Of a stretch of 9,229 nt of DNA, positions 1 to 6,964 are shown in pieces (the stretch's first letter is position 1; each line of letters opens with the position of its first letter). Below the pieces are notes generated by a model, which was not told the DNA's origin, ran no database searches, and saw nothing but the letters and a program-made list of their open reading frames with translations. The stretch is taken from positions 1 to 9,229 of the forward strand of contig JAJZCT010000094.1 of assembly GCA_021828925.1 (NCBI GenBank). Reading direction: 5' to 3'. Source of the DNA: Planctomycetota bacterium (lineage in GTDB: Bacteria; Planctomycetota; Phycisphaerae; WQYP01). The position numbers were made by a program, and so were the translations under genes.

Positions 1-1
1 A

Positions 2-2257
2 TCATCATGCGGTGCTGATCGCAAGCTTACCGCCCTGCCGGCGCAGCATGTGGATACGGGCATGGGACTGGAACGAATCTGTCAGGTCTTGCAGGATAAA
101 CAGGACAACTACGCAACGGACCTGTTTGCTCCGCTTTTCACAGCCATTGGTGAACTTTGCGGAAAGCGGTACACCGGCGCATTTCCAGAACTGGATCAAG
201 GGTCCGGTGAAGAATCGAAGAATCCGGCGCTGGCACGCGATATTGCCTTCCGCGTAATTGCGGATCATATTCGCTGCCTGACCTTTGCGCTGACCGATGG
301 TGCGGTTCCAGGAAATGACGGCAGAGGTTATGTGCTTCGGCGCATTCTGCGCCGCGCCGTACGCTTCGGGCGGCAGTATCTGGAACTGCGCGAACCGTTT
401 CTGCATCAACTCGTGCCGGTGATTGTCAGCACCATGAGCGACGCGTTTCCGGAACTGAATAAGAATCCCGCCGGTGTGGCCGGAATCATTGAAGAGGAAG
501 AGCGGAGTTTCAGCCGCACATTGGATCGCGGGTTGGAGCTTTTCCAGATTGCCGCCGAAGAAGCCCGCGCCGAAAAGCGCCAACGAACGATTATCTCGGC
601 GCACAACGCCTTCAAACTGCACGACACCTTCGGGTTCCCCATTGATCTCACGCAGATCATGGCGCGGGAACAAAACATGGGCGTGGATATTCATGGCTAT
701 GAACTGTTGATGGAGCAGGCCCGGGAAAAGGCCCGCGCCGGAGGAAAAGCCACTCAACACAGCCTTGCGGACATGCCGCCGGAAGTTCTGGCCGAACTGC
801 CGCATCTTCGCGTTAAACCAACCGATGACCATGCCAAATATGAACATAAGCCCCTGCGCACGCACATAGCCGCGATTTGGGATGGACATCGCCTGCAGGA
901 ATCCATTGCAGCCAATGAATCCGGAACGGTGGCATTGATTCTTGATAAAACGAACTTTTATGCGGAAATGGGCGGACAGATCGGTGATCAGGGCGAAATA
1001 AAAACCGACACGGGCGCCACGTTCATTGTGGAAGCCGCGCGGCAACTTGGCGGATATGTGCTGCATGTTGGCCACTTGAAAAATGGCAAGCTGCAGCGCG
1101 GAGACTCCGGCAGCGCCGCGGTTTTCAGCGCTCGCAAGCGCATTGAAAAAAATCATACGGCAACCCATCTGGCGAATTGGGCCCTGCGCGAAACCCTCGG
1201 CGATCATGTCGAACAGAAAGGCTCGCTGGTGGACGGGGAAAAACTGCGTTTCGATTTCCTGCAGCCAAAATCCATGGAAGATCATGAACTGGAAAAGGTG
1301 GAATTTCTGGTGCGGACGGCGATTGACAGAAAGCTCCCGGTTTACACACAAGTGGCACCGCTGGAACAGGCAAGACAAATCTATTCGCTGCGGGCGGTGT
1401 TTGGTGAAAAATATCCGGCCATGGTGCGAGTGGTTTCAGTTGGTGTTCCCGTTTCGGATTTACTGGCGAATCCTGAAAATCCAGACTGGCGGAAATATTC
1501 GATTGAATTTTGTGGCGGAACACATCTGGCCAGCACGGAGGAAGCGGAGGAATTTGCCATTATCGCGGAGGAATCCGTCAGCAAGGGTGTGCGCCGGCTG
1601 GTTGCGGTTACCGGGGCCGCCGCACAGGCCGCCCGGCGAAATGCCGCGGCCATTGAGGCACTTATCACCTCAAGTAAAGACGGCAAACAGGACGAACAGA
1701 TCGCACTGGCGAATTCCCTGCAACAGGCCAGCCGTGACACAACGCTGCCTCTTCTTACCCGCCGCCGCGCGCTTCACGCCGCGGCGCAGGTTCAGGAACG
1801 CATCAAACAACAGCAAAAAAGACAGTCGCTGTCACAAAACAGTTCCGATATGAACGGCACCATCGCCATGCTGCTGGACCAGGTCCAAAATTTCGGTGAC
1901 AGCAAGCTCATTGTGGGGCAAATTTCCGATGCGGATATCCCGACTTTGCGAGCCACGGTGGACGCGGTGAAGAAAAAACTTCATCCCGCCGCGATTGCCA
2001 TGCTGTTGGCCTCCACCATTACCGAGACGGACAAACAAGGCAATCTGCTGCCTCCAAAGGTTAATTTTGTTGCAGCCGTCAGCGATTCGCTGATCAACAA
2101 AATCAGCGCCGGTGACTGGGTGAAAACCGTTGCCCCGGTTGTTGGCGGAACCGGTGGCGGTCGGCCACAGATGGCCATGGCCGGCGGTAAAGATGCGCAC
2201 CAGATTGAAAAAGCGATGGAAACAGCCCGCGATTTTGCGCTTCAGCGAATGCAATAA
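2..2257 (+). CDS. alaS: Alanyl-tRNA synthetase, 5'-truncated, eukaryote-like type
   Basis: Cytoplasmic class II aminoacyl-tRNA synthetase that charges tRNA-Ala and hydrolyses mischarged Ser/Gly-tRNA-Ala. The frame is open from base 2, so the gene is cut by the window edge. About 751 residues are present against roughly 875-960 in the family, so the N-terminal catalytic part with motifs 1 and 2 is missing. Seen in order: class II motif 3 (HVDTGMGLERICQVLQ, bases 47-94); the tRNA-recognition region with GRGYVLRRILRRAVR; the editing domain with zinc ligands HTATH (His codons 1154 and 1166) and CGGTH (Cys 1511, His 1523); a Gln/Arg-rich probably helical linker (about 1690-1840); and the C-terminal DHHA1/C-Ala domain ending in GGTGGGRPQMAMAGG (2144-2188). 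Between VRVVS and CGGTH it carries an extra segment, GVPVSDLLANPENPDW, that is typical of eukaryotic AlaRS and absent from E. coli-type AlaRS. An internal GTG at 50 lies inside motif 3 and is not the true start. Stop codon TAA. The product is certain. Confidence 0.97.
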   Translation, partial: SSCGADRKLTALPAQHVDTGMGLERICQVLQDKQDNYATDLFAPLFTAIGELCGKRYTGAFPELDQGSGEESKNPALARDIAFRVIADHIRCLTFALTDGAVPGNDGRGYVLRRILRRAVRFGRQYLELREPFLHQLVPVIVSTMSDAFPELNKNPAGVAGIIEEEERSFSRTLDRGLELFQIAAEEARAEKRQRTIISAHNAFKLHDTFGFPIDLTQIMAREQNMGVDIHGYELLMEQAREKARAGGKATQHSLADMPPEVLAELPHLRVKPTDDHAKYEHKPLRTHIAAIWDGHRLQESIAANESGTVALILDKTNFYAEMGGQIGDQGEIKTDTGATFIVEAARQLGGYVLHVGHLKNGKLQRGDSGSAAVFSARKRIEKNHTATHLANWALRETLGDHVEQKGSLVDGEKLRFDFLQPKSMEDHELEKVEFLVRTAIDRKLPVYTQVAPLEQARQIYSLRAVFGEKYPAMVRVVSVGVPVSDLLANPENPDWRKYSIEFCGGTHLASTEEAEEFAIIAEESVSKGVRRLVAVTGAAAQAARRNAAAIEALITSSKDGKQDEQIALANSLQQASRDTTLPLLTRRRALHAAAQVQERIKQQQKRQSLSQNSSDMNGTIAMLLDQVQNFGDSKLIVGQISDADIPTLRATVDAVKKKLHPAAIAMLLASTITETDKQGNLLPPKVNFVAAVSDSLINKISAGDWVKTVAPVVGGTGGGRPQMAMAGGKDAHQIEKAMETARDFALQRMQ

Positions 2258-2365
2258 TGCCACCGGTACAGAGCGATATGCCCGCGATGTCTTGCGATGT
2301 GGGAACGGCCCGCGGAGAAAGCTCGCACTGATCCGCAACCGGCATAAACAGACCGGTCGGCAAGG
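2258..2365. other. Convergent intergenic gap between alaS and the deacetylase gene
   Basis: This gap separates the stop of alaS (+) from the stop of the deacetylase gene (-). I expected a bidirectional terminator but see none with a strong GC stem and a T-run. What can be seen is a short direct repeat GCGATGT at 2284-2290 and 2294-2300, and a 5-bp inverted repeat ACCGG/CCGGT (2338-2342 with 2353-2357, 10-base loop) that overlaps the palindrome GACCGGTC (2351-2358). The stem is too short to call a terminator. Termination may be Rho-dependent or lie inside the neighbouring genes. Confidence 0.5.
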
Positions 2366-3124
2366 CTATTGGTAGGCCCCGCCCGGCAGAGCCTTGTCCA
2401 GATTAATCGACGTGAGATTGCGCTGTTTCAGAATTCTCAGAATCTCCGGCAACGCCTGAACCGTTGCTTCCTGCGAACACATTTTGCGGGCCGGCTCCAG
2501 ACCATCATGCATCGTCACGATATCACCCGGCCGCAGTTGTGATGTCACGATCCGGCAAATGGTGCGTGACGATATATTCAGCGTATCCCAGGCCCGCACC
2601 CGCCAGGCGATGTACCGCATGGAACCCTTTCGCACGGCCCGTGCCTGAGGCGGCGTTTTAAATCCCATCGGCGCGCGGAACAACGCCGGCGCCCGCCCGG
2701 TGATATCCGCCAATGCCGCGCTGGTTCGCTGCAACTGATCCAGCCAGTAGGATTCCCCGTGCCATACACCATGGTGGTCGTGATCCCAGGTATGATTGCC
2801 GATGGCATGCCCTTCCGCGGTTATTCGCCGCACCAGTTCCGGATACTGCCGAACTTGAGTGCCAATGAGAAAAAAACTCGCATGACAATTGTGCTGCCGC
2901 AATATATCCAGCACACGATCGGTATACCCCGGCGTCGGGCCGTCATCGAAGGTTAATGCCACCGCATCGTTACGCTCAATGGTTTTAATGACCGGTGCCA
3001 CGATATGACTTCCGGAGTATAGAACGCTGTACCAGATGGCTGCAGCGCCGGCGGCACAAAGTCCCAGCCCACCCGTCACAAAGGGGTGCCGCGTCAGAAC
3101 TTCACCGGCCATGTTCATGTTCAT
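2366..3124 (-). CDS. Membrane-anchored polysaccharide deacetylase (NodB homology domain)
   Basis: Probable carbohydrate esterase family 4 enzyme that removes N- or O-acetyl groups from an envelope or secreted polysaccharide. I take the ATG at 3124, giving 252 aa, because GGAAG (3134-3130) sits 5 bases upstream. An in-frame start 90 bases further upstream would overlap the preceding gene and lacks this support. Residues about 13-36 (HPFVTGGLGLCAAGAAAIWY onward) form one hydrophobic segment, so the catalytic domain is probably anchored and faces outside the inner membrane. NodB motifs are complete: TFDDGPT (D60, D61); metal-binding HTWDH (H111, H115); RAPMG (R150) in place of the commoner RxPYG; WDTLN (D180); and LRPGDIVTMHDG (H206). 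It is last in the five-gene minus-strand cluster, 26 bases after the lipoprotein gene, and follows a heptose epimerase gene, which fits envelope glycan modification. The exact substrate cannot be read from the sequence. Stop codon TAG. Confidence 0.9.
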   Translation of the reverse strand: MNMNMAGEVLTRHPFVTGGLGLCAAGAAAIWYSVLYSGSHIVAPVIKTIERNDAVALTFDDGPTPGYTDRVLDILRQHNCHASFFLIGTQVRQYPELVRRITAEGHAIGNHTWDHDHHGVWHGESYWLDQLQRTSAALADITGRAPALFRAPMGFKTPPQARAVRKGSMRYIAWRVRAWDTLNISSRTICRIVTSQLRPGDIVTMHDGLEPARKMCSQEATVQALPEILRILKQRNLTSINLDKALPGGAYQ

Positions 3125-3150
3125 CAATACTTCCGTTAACTTGCTGATAT

Positions 3151-3828
3151 TTATGGAAGATGCGCCATTGCGGTCACCTGGTTGCGATCCGTCAACTGCA
3201 GTTGCAACGTGCACTGCGGAGAACTGTCAGACATGGTCATGCCGGCCGGCACTCCCGCCGCGTCATCAATGAATGTAAAAATAAATCGGGAACCCGCTGG
3301 TCTTTTAACCAGCAGTTGCGTAAGAAGCAAATGATTCGGTCCGGAAGTAAGCCGCCAATCGAATTTACTGTCATTGGCATTTTTGTAACGCACAACGTCT
3401 GTGGAAGCGGTCACAACCGCACGCCAAGGTCCCTCCGGACGCCGAAAAGCCAGAGATATTTCCTCTCCGATTGCCCGCGCCAAAGCCCGATAGGAGTCGG
3501 AAGGCGATCGCAGGAAGTGCGTGCCCGCCCAATTGCGATGCAGAACGAACGCACATTTTCCATCAACCGTCTGCAACGCCAACGTAAATCGGTAGGCATT
3601 GATCAAATCAAGCCGCCCGACGACCGGGATCGATTGATTGTCATATTCCAGCGTACCGATCAATTTTCCATCATAAGGCCCGGCCCCGGCGGCCACCCAT
3701 GATTTTATTCCCCGCAGGGCCGGGGCATTACTGTTCATGGCCCTGGAGGGTGGCGGATTTCGACACCCCGCCAGCGTAAGCAGCAGAATGGTGGACAGCA
3801 CTGCCGCCATGGCTGATCTGAAATTCAT
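3151..3828 (-). CDS. Putative lipoprotein of unknown function
   Basis: I do not recognise a named family. The product is 225 aa from the ATG at 3828, which overlaps the TGA of hldD by one base (TGATG). GGGAG (3840-3836) lies 7 bases upstream. A GTG at 3831 would add one residue. The N-terminus is a lipoprotein signal: positive n-region, hydrophobic stretch AVLSTILLLTLA, and lipobox LAGC with the lipidated Cys at residue 22, followed by a Pro/Ser/Asn-rich linker (RNPPPSRAMNSN). The mature part (about residues 45-220) alternates short polar and hydrophobic stretches, for example GKLIGTLEYDN, VVGRLDLINAYRFTLAL and RFIFTFID, which suggests a mostly beta fold. A LolA/LolB-like or similar beta-sheet envelope lipoprotein is possible but is only inference. 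The residue after the Cys is Arg, so there is no Asp+2 inner-membrane retention signal by E. coli rules, and an outer-membrane location is plausible. Its position between the epimerase and deacetylase genes suggests an envelope polysaccharide role. Confidence 0.85.
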   Translation of the reverse strand: MNFRSAMAAVLSTILLLTLAGCRNPPPSRAMNSNAPALRGIKSWVAAGAGPYDGKLIGTLEYDNQSIPVVGRLDLINAYRFTLALQTVDGKCAFVLHRNWAGTHFLRSPSDSYRALARAIGEEISLAFRRPEGPWRAVVTASTDVVRYKNANDSKFDWRLTSGPNHLLLTQLLVKRPAGSRFIFTFIDDAAGVPAGMTMSDSSPQCTLQLQLTDRNQVTAMAHLP

Positions 3829-4718
3829 CACATCGCTCCCGAACCGTAATAATTTCGCACACCCTCCACCAATCCGACTTTGGGACTGTAGCCCAGAATG
3901 GTTCGCGCCGCGGTAATATCAGCCTCCGTGTGATTCTGAAAGAAGCTGTAGGGATTATCAATATATTCCGGCTGCAGATTCGTGTGCATAACCCGGTTCA
4001 ATTCCGCAATAATCACATTGAATGACTCCGACACCCCGCTGCCGACATTCAATACGTGACACCCTTCGGCATCCAGCGCTTTGACATTGGCTTGAATGAC
4101 ATCATCAATCCATACGAAATCCCGCCGTTGATTGCCGTCATGAAAAATCCTCGGGCGCTTGCCGGCTTTCATCTGCTGCGCCAATTGGTAGATCATCGAC
4201 GCGAATTTGCCCTTATGCGCTTCCCCGGGTCCGTAGACATTGAAATAACGTAAACCAACAATCGGCAGATGCGAATCCGCATGCCACCGGGCCGCCAGAC
4301 GCTCCATGGCCAGTTTCGAATAGCCATAGACATTCAACGGCGACGGCTCATCGGTTTCGCGCATCGGAGCGGGGCGATTGCCATACGTCGCGGCCGAGGA
4401 AGCCCATACGACGCGAGCCTTCCATATCGTCGCCCATGATAAAACGGTCCGGAATCGCTCAAGATTATTCTCCATCATTTTCCATTGATCGGTAACGGTG
4501 GTATCGGTGATCGACGCTTCATGGAAAATGACGTCAAAACGTCCGGCCGGCGGATTTTCGCACCGGTCGGTGCAGACTTCGCCGGTGAATTTGACAAGGT
4601 TTCTGAAATCTCCTGAAGAAAAATCATCGAGCACCACAACATTATGCCCGTGCGAAATTAAATACTTCGCCAGATTTGAGCCAATAAATCCCGCTCCACC
4701 GGTTACCAGTATTCGCAT
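3828..4718 (-). CDS. hldD: ADP-L-glycero-D-manno-heptose 6-epimerase-like SDR protein
   Basis: Extended short-chain dehydrogenase/reductase of 296 aa (E. coli HldD is 310 aa). HldD converts ADP-D-glycero- to ADP-L-glycero-D-manno-heptose, the precursor for lipopolysaccharide inner-core heptose, in the cytoplasm. Seen here: NAD(P)-binding TGGAGFIGSNL (residues 6-16); acidic LDD after beta-2 (30-32); the catalytic Ser segment WASSAATYG (105-113); the YxxxK pair in VYGYSK (Y131, K135); and the HldD-type signature YFNVYGPGEAHKGKFASM (158-175) with K169. The QRRDFVWIDDV block and the C-terminal pattern NPYSFFQNHTEADI also match HldD rather than GalE. The ATG at 4718 has GGAG (4727-4724) 5 bases upstream. 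It lies 55 bases after aguA and overlaps the lipoprotein gene by one base. No other heptose genes (gmhA, hldE, gmhB) are in the window. A related nucleotide-sugar epimerase with a different substrate remains possible. Confidence 0.88.
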   Translation of the reverse strand: MRILVTGGAGFIGSNLAKYLISHGHNVVVLDDFSSGDFRNLVKFTGEVCTDRCENPPAGRFDVIFHEASITDTTVTDQWKMMENNLERFRTVLSWATIWKARVVWASSAATYGNRPAPMRETDEPSPLNVYGYSKLAMERLAARWHADSHLPIVGLRYFNVYGPGEAHKGKFASMIYQLAQQMKAGKRPRIFHDGNQRRDFVWIDDVIQANVKALDAEGCHVLNVGSGVSESFNVIIAELNRVMHTNLQPEYIDNPYSFFQNHTEADITAARTILGYSPKVGLVEGVRNYYGSGAM

Positions 4719-4773
4719 GTATACTCCAAAATGCTCGACCAGCCATCATTACAACAAACATCAATGTTCAGCA

Positions 4774-5895
4774 TTATCGCGGTTGTTGCTGCGTCATACA
4801 ATGCAGCGTACCAAGCCCCCAGACCAGATCCCGGCAATATACCGGGATTATACGCCGATCGGGAAAACATTGTTCCAGAATTTTCAGGGCCTGCACATCC
4901 GCGGGATCGTTAAATACGGGAACCATCACGCCGGCATTGCAGATATAAAAATTGGCATAGCTCGCCGGCAAACGCTGCTTTTCAAAACAGACCGGCTTGG
5001 GCAATGGCAATTCGATGATGTCAAAGCTCCGCCCGCTGACATCGCGCATGGACTTCAGGCGGCGGATATTTTCCTTCAGCCGTCGATGATTGGCATCGCG
5101 ACTGTTGGGTTCCACGCACGCCGCGATTGCCGTTGAGCGCACAAAGCGGGCGGTATCGTCAATATGGCCATGCGTATCATCGCCAACAATTCCACTATGG
5201 AGCCACAGGATTTTCTCCACCCCCAGGTTGTCGCAAAGTTTTTGCTCCAGTACCAGCCGGGATATGCCCGGATTGCGGCATTGCACTTTGGAAAGCAGGC
5301 ACTCCTCGGTGGTCAGCAGACACCCCGCGCCATTAACATCAATACTGCCGCCCTCCAGAACAAGACGAACGCTTTTGCCGTCTGTGCGAGTTGCGGTTGG
5401 ATGGTGGATCGGCACGCCGAGGACTTTGGCCGCGTACGTTGGCACCAGCGCATCACGGTGATAATTGTCATACTTGGCCCAGGCGTTAAACCGCCACCCC
5501 GAAGCGATGATGCCACCTTTTTCCGCACCGGCTTTTTTTACGAAAATCGGACCCGAATCGCGAGTCCAGATACGATCGGTTTTCAACGCATGAAATCGAA
5601 CGGCGGATAATTTGACGGCTGATTTATCAAGAATATCCCGTATCACCGGTATGCGGCCGGCTGATTCCACAATCAGTTCAACTTTCTCCGCCGATGCGAT
5701 ATGCCGGATAATATCCGCGATGATCCAGGGAATCGGCTCAAATTTTCCCGGCCAATCTTCCTGGTTATGCGGCCAGGCCAACCAAGTGGCAGCGTGCGGC
5801 TCCCACTCGGCGGGCATGTGGTAGCCCCGCTGCCGCGGCGTAAGCTCCGCGGATGATTCGCTGAATGGGTTATTCGTCTTTTTTGATGCGGTCAT
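4774..5895 (-). CDS. aguA: Agmatine deiminase
   Basis: Peptidyl-arginine deiminase-like (PPAD) enzyme that hydrolyses agmatine to N-carbamoylputrescine and ammonia, the second step of the arginine decarboxylase route to putrescine. It is cytoplasmic. From the ATG at 5895 it is 373 aa, the usual length. Diagnostic segments: GYHMPAEWEPHAATWLAWPH (24-43); RIWTRDSGP (108-116, with D113); VLEGGSIDVNGAG (179-191); GDDTHGHIDDTARFV (238-252, with H244 and D246); and the nucleophile in GLGTLHCMTQ (C366) near the C-terminus. All expected catalytic residues are visible. The ATG at 5895 is preferred because GGAA (5905-5902) is 6 bases upstream. An in-frame GTG at 5925 would add 10 residues and has no clear ribosome site. 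It lies directly after aguB, whose product uses the one made here. Stop codon TAA. Confidence 0.95.
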   Translation of the reverse strand: MTASKKTNNPFSESSAELTPRQRGYHMPAEWEPHAATWLAWPHNQEDWPGKFEPIPWIIADIIRHIASAEKVELIVESAGRIPVIRDILDKSAVKLSAVRFHALKTDRIWTRDSGPIFVKKAGAEKGGIIASGWRFNAWAKYDNYHRDALVPTYAAKVLGVPIHHPTATRTDGKSVRLVLEGGSIDVNGAGCLLTTEECLLSKVQCRNPGISRLVLEQKLCDNLGVEKILWLHSGIVGDDTHGHIDDTARFVRSTAIAACVEPNSRDANHRRLKENIRRLKSMRDVSGRSFDIIELPLPKPVCFEKQRLPASYANFYICNAGVMVPVFNDPADVQALKILEQCFPDRRIIPVYCRDLVWGLGTLHCMTQQQPR

Positions 5896-5938
5896 GAACG
5901 GTTCCGTTGTAAATACTTCCACCACAACTTATGGATGA

Positions 5939-6820
5939 TCAGGAGAATCGCCGGGTTATATCGCCGTATGCGTCCACGCGGCGATCCCGGAAAAACGGCC
6001 AGTTGCGGCGAACGGTTTCCTGTAGATTGGGATCAACTTCAGCAATGAGAATCTCTTCTTTATCCACCGAACCGCGCTGTAAATAGCGGCCAAACGGATC
6101 GCAGATAATGGAACTGCCAAAAAATTCCAGACCACCGTCTTTCGCGCCTTCATGTCCGACCCGATTGGGCGATGCCACATATACGCCGTTGGCAATGGCG
6201 TGCGATCGCTGAATGGTTTGCCAGGCATCCACCTGCGCAGCGCCAAATTCGGCTTTTTCCGCCGGATGCCATCCGATCGCGGTGGGATAAAACAGCACGT
6301 TGACATCCTGCATGGCGGTAAGCCTGGCAGCTTCCGGAAACCATTGATCCCAGCATATCAGCACACCAATACGTCCAAAGCGCGTCTGAAACGCCTTGAA
6401 TCCCAGATCGCCGGGCGTGAAATAATATTTTTCAAAAAACAACGGATCATCCGGAATGTGCATTTTCCGATAGATTCCCAGAAGTTTACCATCAGAATCT
6501 ATCACCGCCGCGGTATTATGGTACAAACCCGCCGTGCGGCGTTCAAAAAGAGAAATCACCAGTACCACCCGAAGTTCCGCCGCCAATTTACTGAACCGGT
6601 CGGTGCTGGGGCCGGGAATGGATTCAGCGAGATCAAAGAGGTCCGTAGATTCGCTCTGGCAGAAATATTCTGAACAGAAAAGCTCCTGCGTGCAGATGAC
6701 GTTAGCCCCTTTTCGCGCGGCTTCACGAATCTGCTGCTCGGCACGATCTCTATTTTCGATGGGATCTTTTTTGCATCGCATCTGCATAATCCCGATGCAG
6801 AATTTATCGCTTGCGGGCAT
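5939..6820 (-). CDS. aguB: N-carbamoylputrescine amidase
   Basis: Nitrilase-superfamily (carbon-nitrogen hydrolase) enzyme that cleaves N-carbamoylputrescine to putrescine, carbon dioxide and ammonia. It is cytoplasmic. The product is 293 aa, typical for AguB. The catalytic triad is intact: Glu46 in CTQELFCSEYFCQ, Lys119 in YRKMHIPDDP, and Cys156 in LICWDQWFPEAAR. Further family features are PGDLGFKAFQTRFGRIGVLICWDQWFPEAAR-type spacing, AIGWHP (181-186) and the late ASPNRVG...FFGSS segment, which match the plant/bacterial AguB subgroup rather than other nitrilases. The ATG at 6820 is chosen because AAGGAGG (6831-6825) stands 4 bases upstream. A start at 6859 would place this ribosome site inside the gene. 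It is the first gene of the minus-strand cluster and is followed after 43 bases by aguA, the preceding enzyme of the pathway. No arginine decarboxylase gene is in the window. Confidence 0.95.
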   Translation of the reverse strand: MPASDKFCIGIMQMRCKKDPIENRDRAEQQIREAARKGANVICTQELFCSEYFCQSESTDLFDLAESIPGPSTDRFSKLAAELRVVLVISLFERRTAGLYHNTAAVIDSDGKLLGIYRKMHIPDDPLFFEKYYFTPGDLGFKAFQTRFGRIGVLICWDQWFPEAARLTAMQDVNVLFYPTAIGWHPAEKAEFGAAQVDAWQTIQRSHAIANGVYVASPNRVGHEGAKDGGLEFFGSSIICDPFGRYLQRGSVDKEEILIAEVDPNLQETVRRNWPFFRDRRVDAYGDITRRFS

Positions 6821-6964
6821 ACTGCCTCCTTCGCACAATTCGATCCGCCTTGCCGCCACAGAGGCACAACAGGTCGAAACAATTAGTTTGGTGATTATAC
6901 GCCAAGCGTCAACCAGAGTAGAATATCATTATGAATTGCCGTGCAGGTTCCGGAGCGTAATGGC
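6821..6964. promoter_or_regulatory. Divergent intergenic region with a possible minus-strand -10 box
   Basis: This region must hold promoters for the minus-strand operon and for the plus-strand exported-protein genes. On the minus strand a perfect TATAAT lies at 6899-6894, about 74 bases before the aguB ATG. A TTGACG lies at 6912-6907, only 7 bases from it, far from the usual 16-18-base spacing, so the two cannot be one normal sigma-70 promoter. The bases 17 upstream of TATAAT (TACTCT) are a poor -35. On the plus strand I see only AT-rich stretches (6921-6936) and no convincing -35/-10 pair. No operator or riboswitch-like structure is evident. Confidence 0.4.
6825..6831 (-). promoter_or_regulatory. 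Ribosome binding site of aguB
   Basis: AAGGAGG, a full anti-16S match read on the minus strand, lies 4 bases before the ATG at 6820. It decides the start of aguB against a longer in-frame alternative beginning at 6859. Confidence 0.85.

Noticed and set aside
5..1378. 457-residue open frame on the minus strand opposite alaS
   Set aside because: It lies wholly opposite a well-conserved AlaRS, has no recognisable domain and reads as an antisense shadow produced by codon bias.
2284..2300. Direct repeat GCGATGT with 10-base period
   Set aside because: Two short copies only, with no further copies or associated gene to suggest an operator; chance is likely.
2338..2357. Inverted repeat ACCGG/CCGGT as a terminator for the convergent genes
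   Set aside because: The stem is only 5 bp with a 10-base loop and no T-run follows on either strand.
3125..3214. Longer N-terminus of the deacetylase starting at 3214
   Set aside because: It would overlap the lipoprotein gene by 64 bases, and the Shine-Dalgarno GGAAG at 3134-3130 points to the ATG at 3124.
6941..6964. GTG at 6941 as the start of the toroid-repeat gene
   Set aside because: No ribosome site precedes it, and the GGAG at 6952-6955 fits the ATG at 6965 better.
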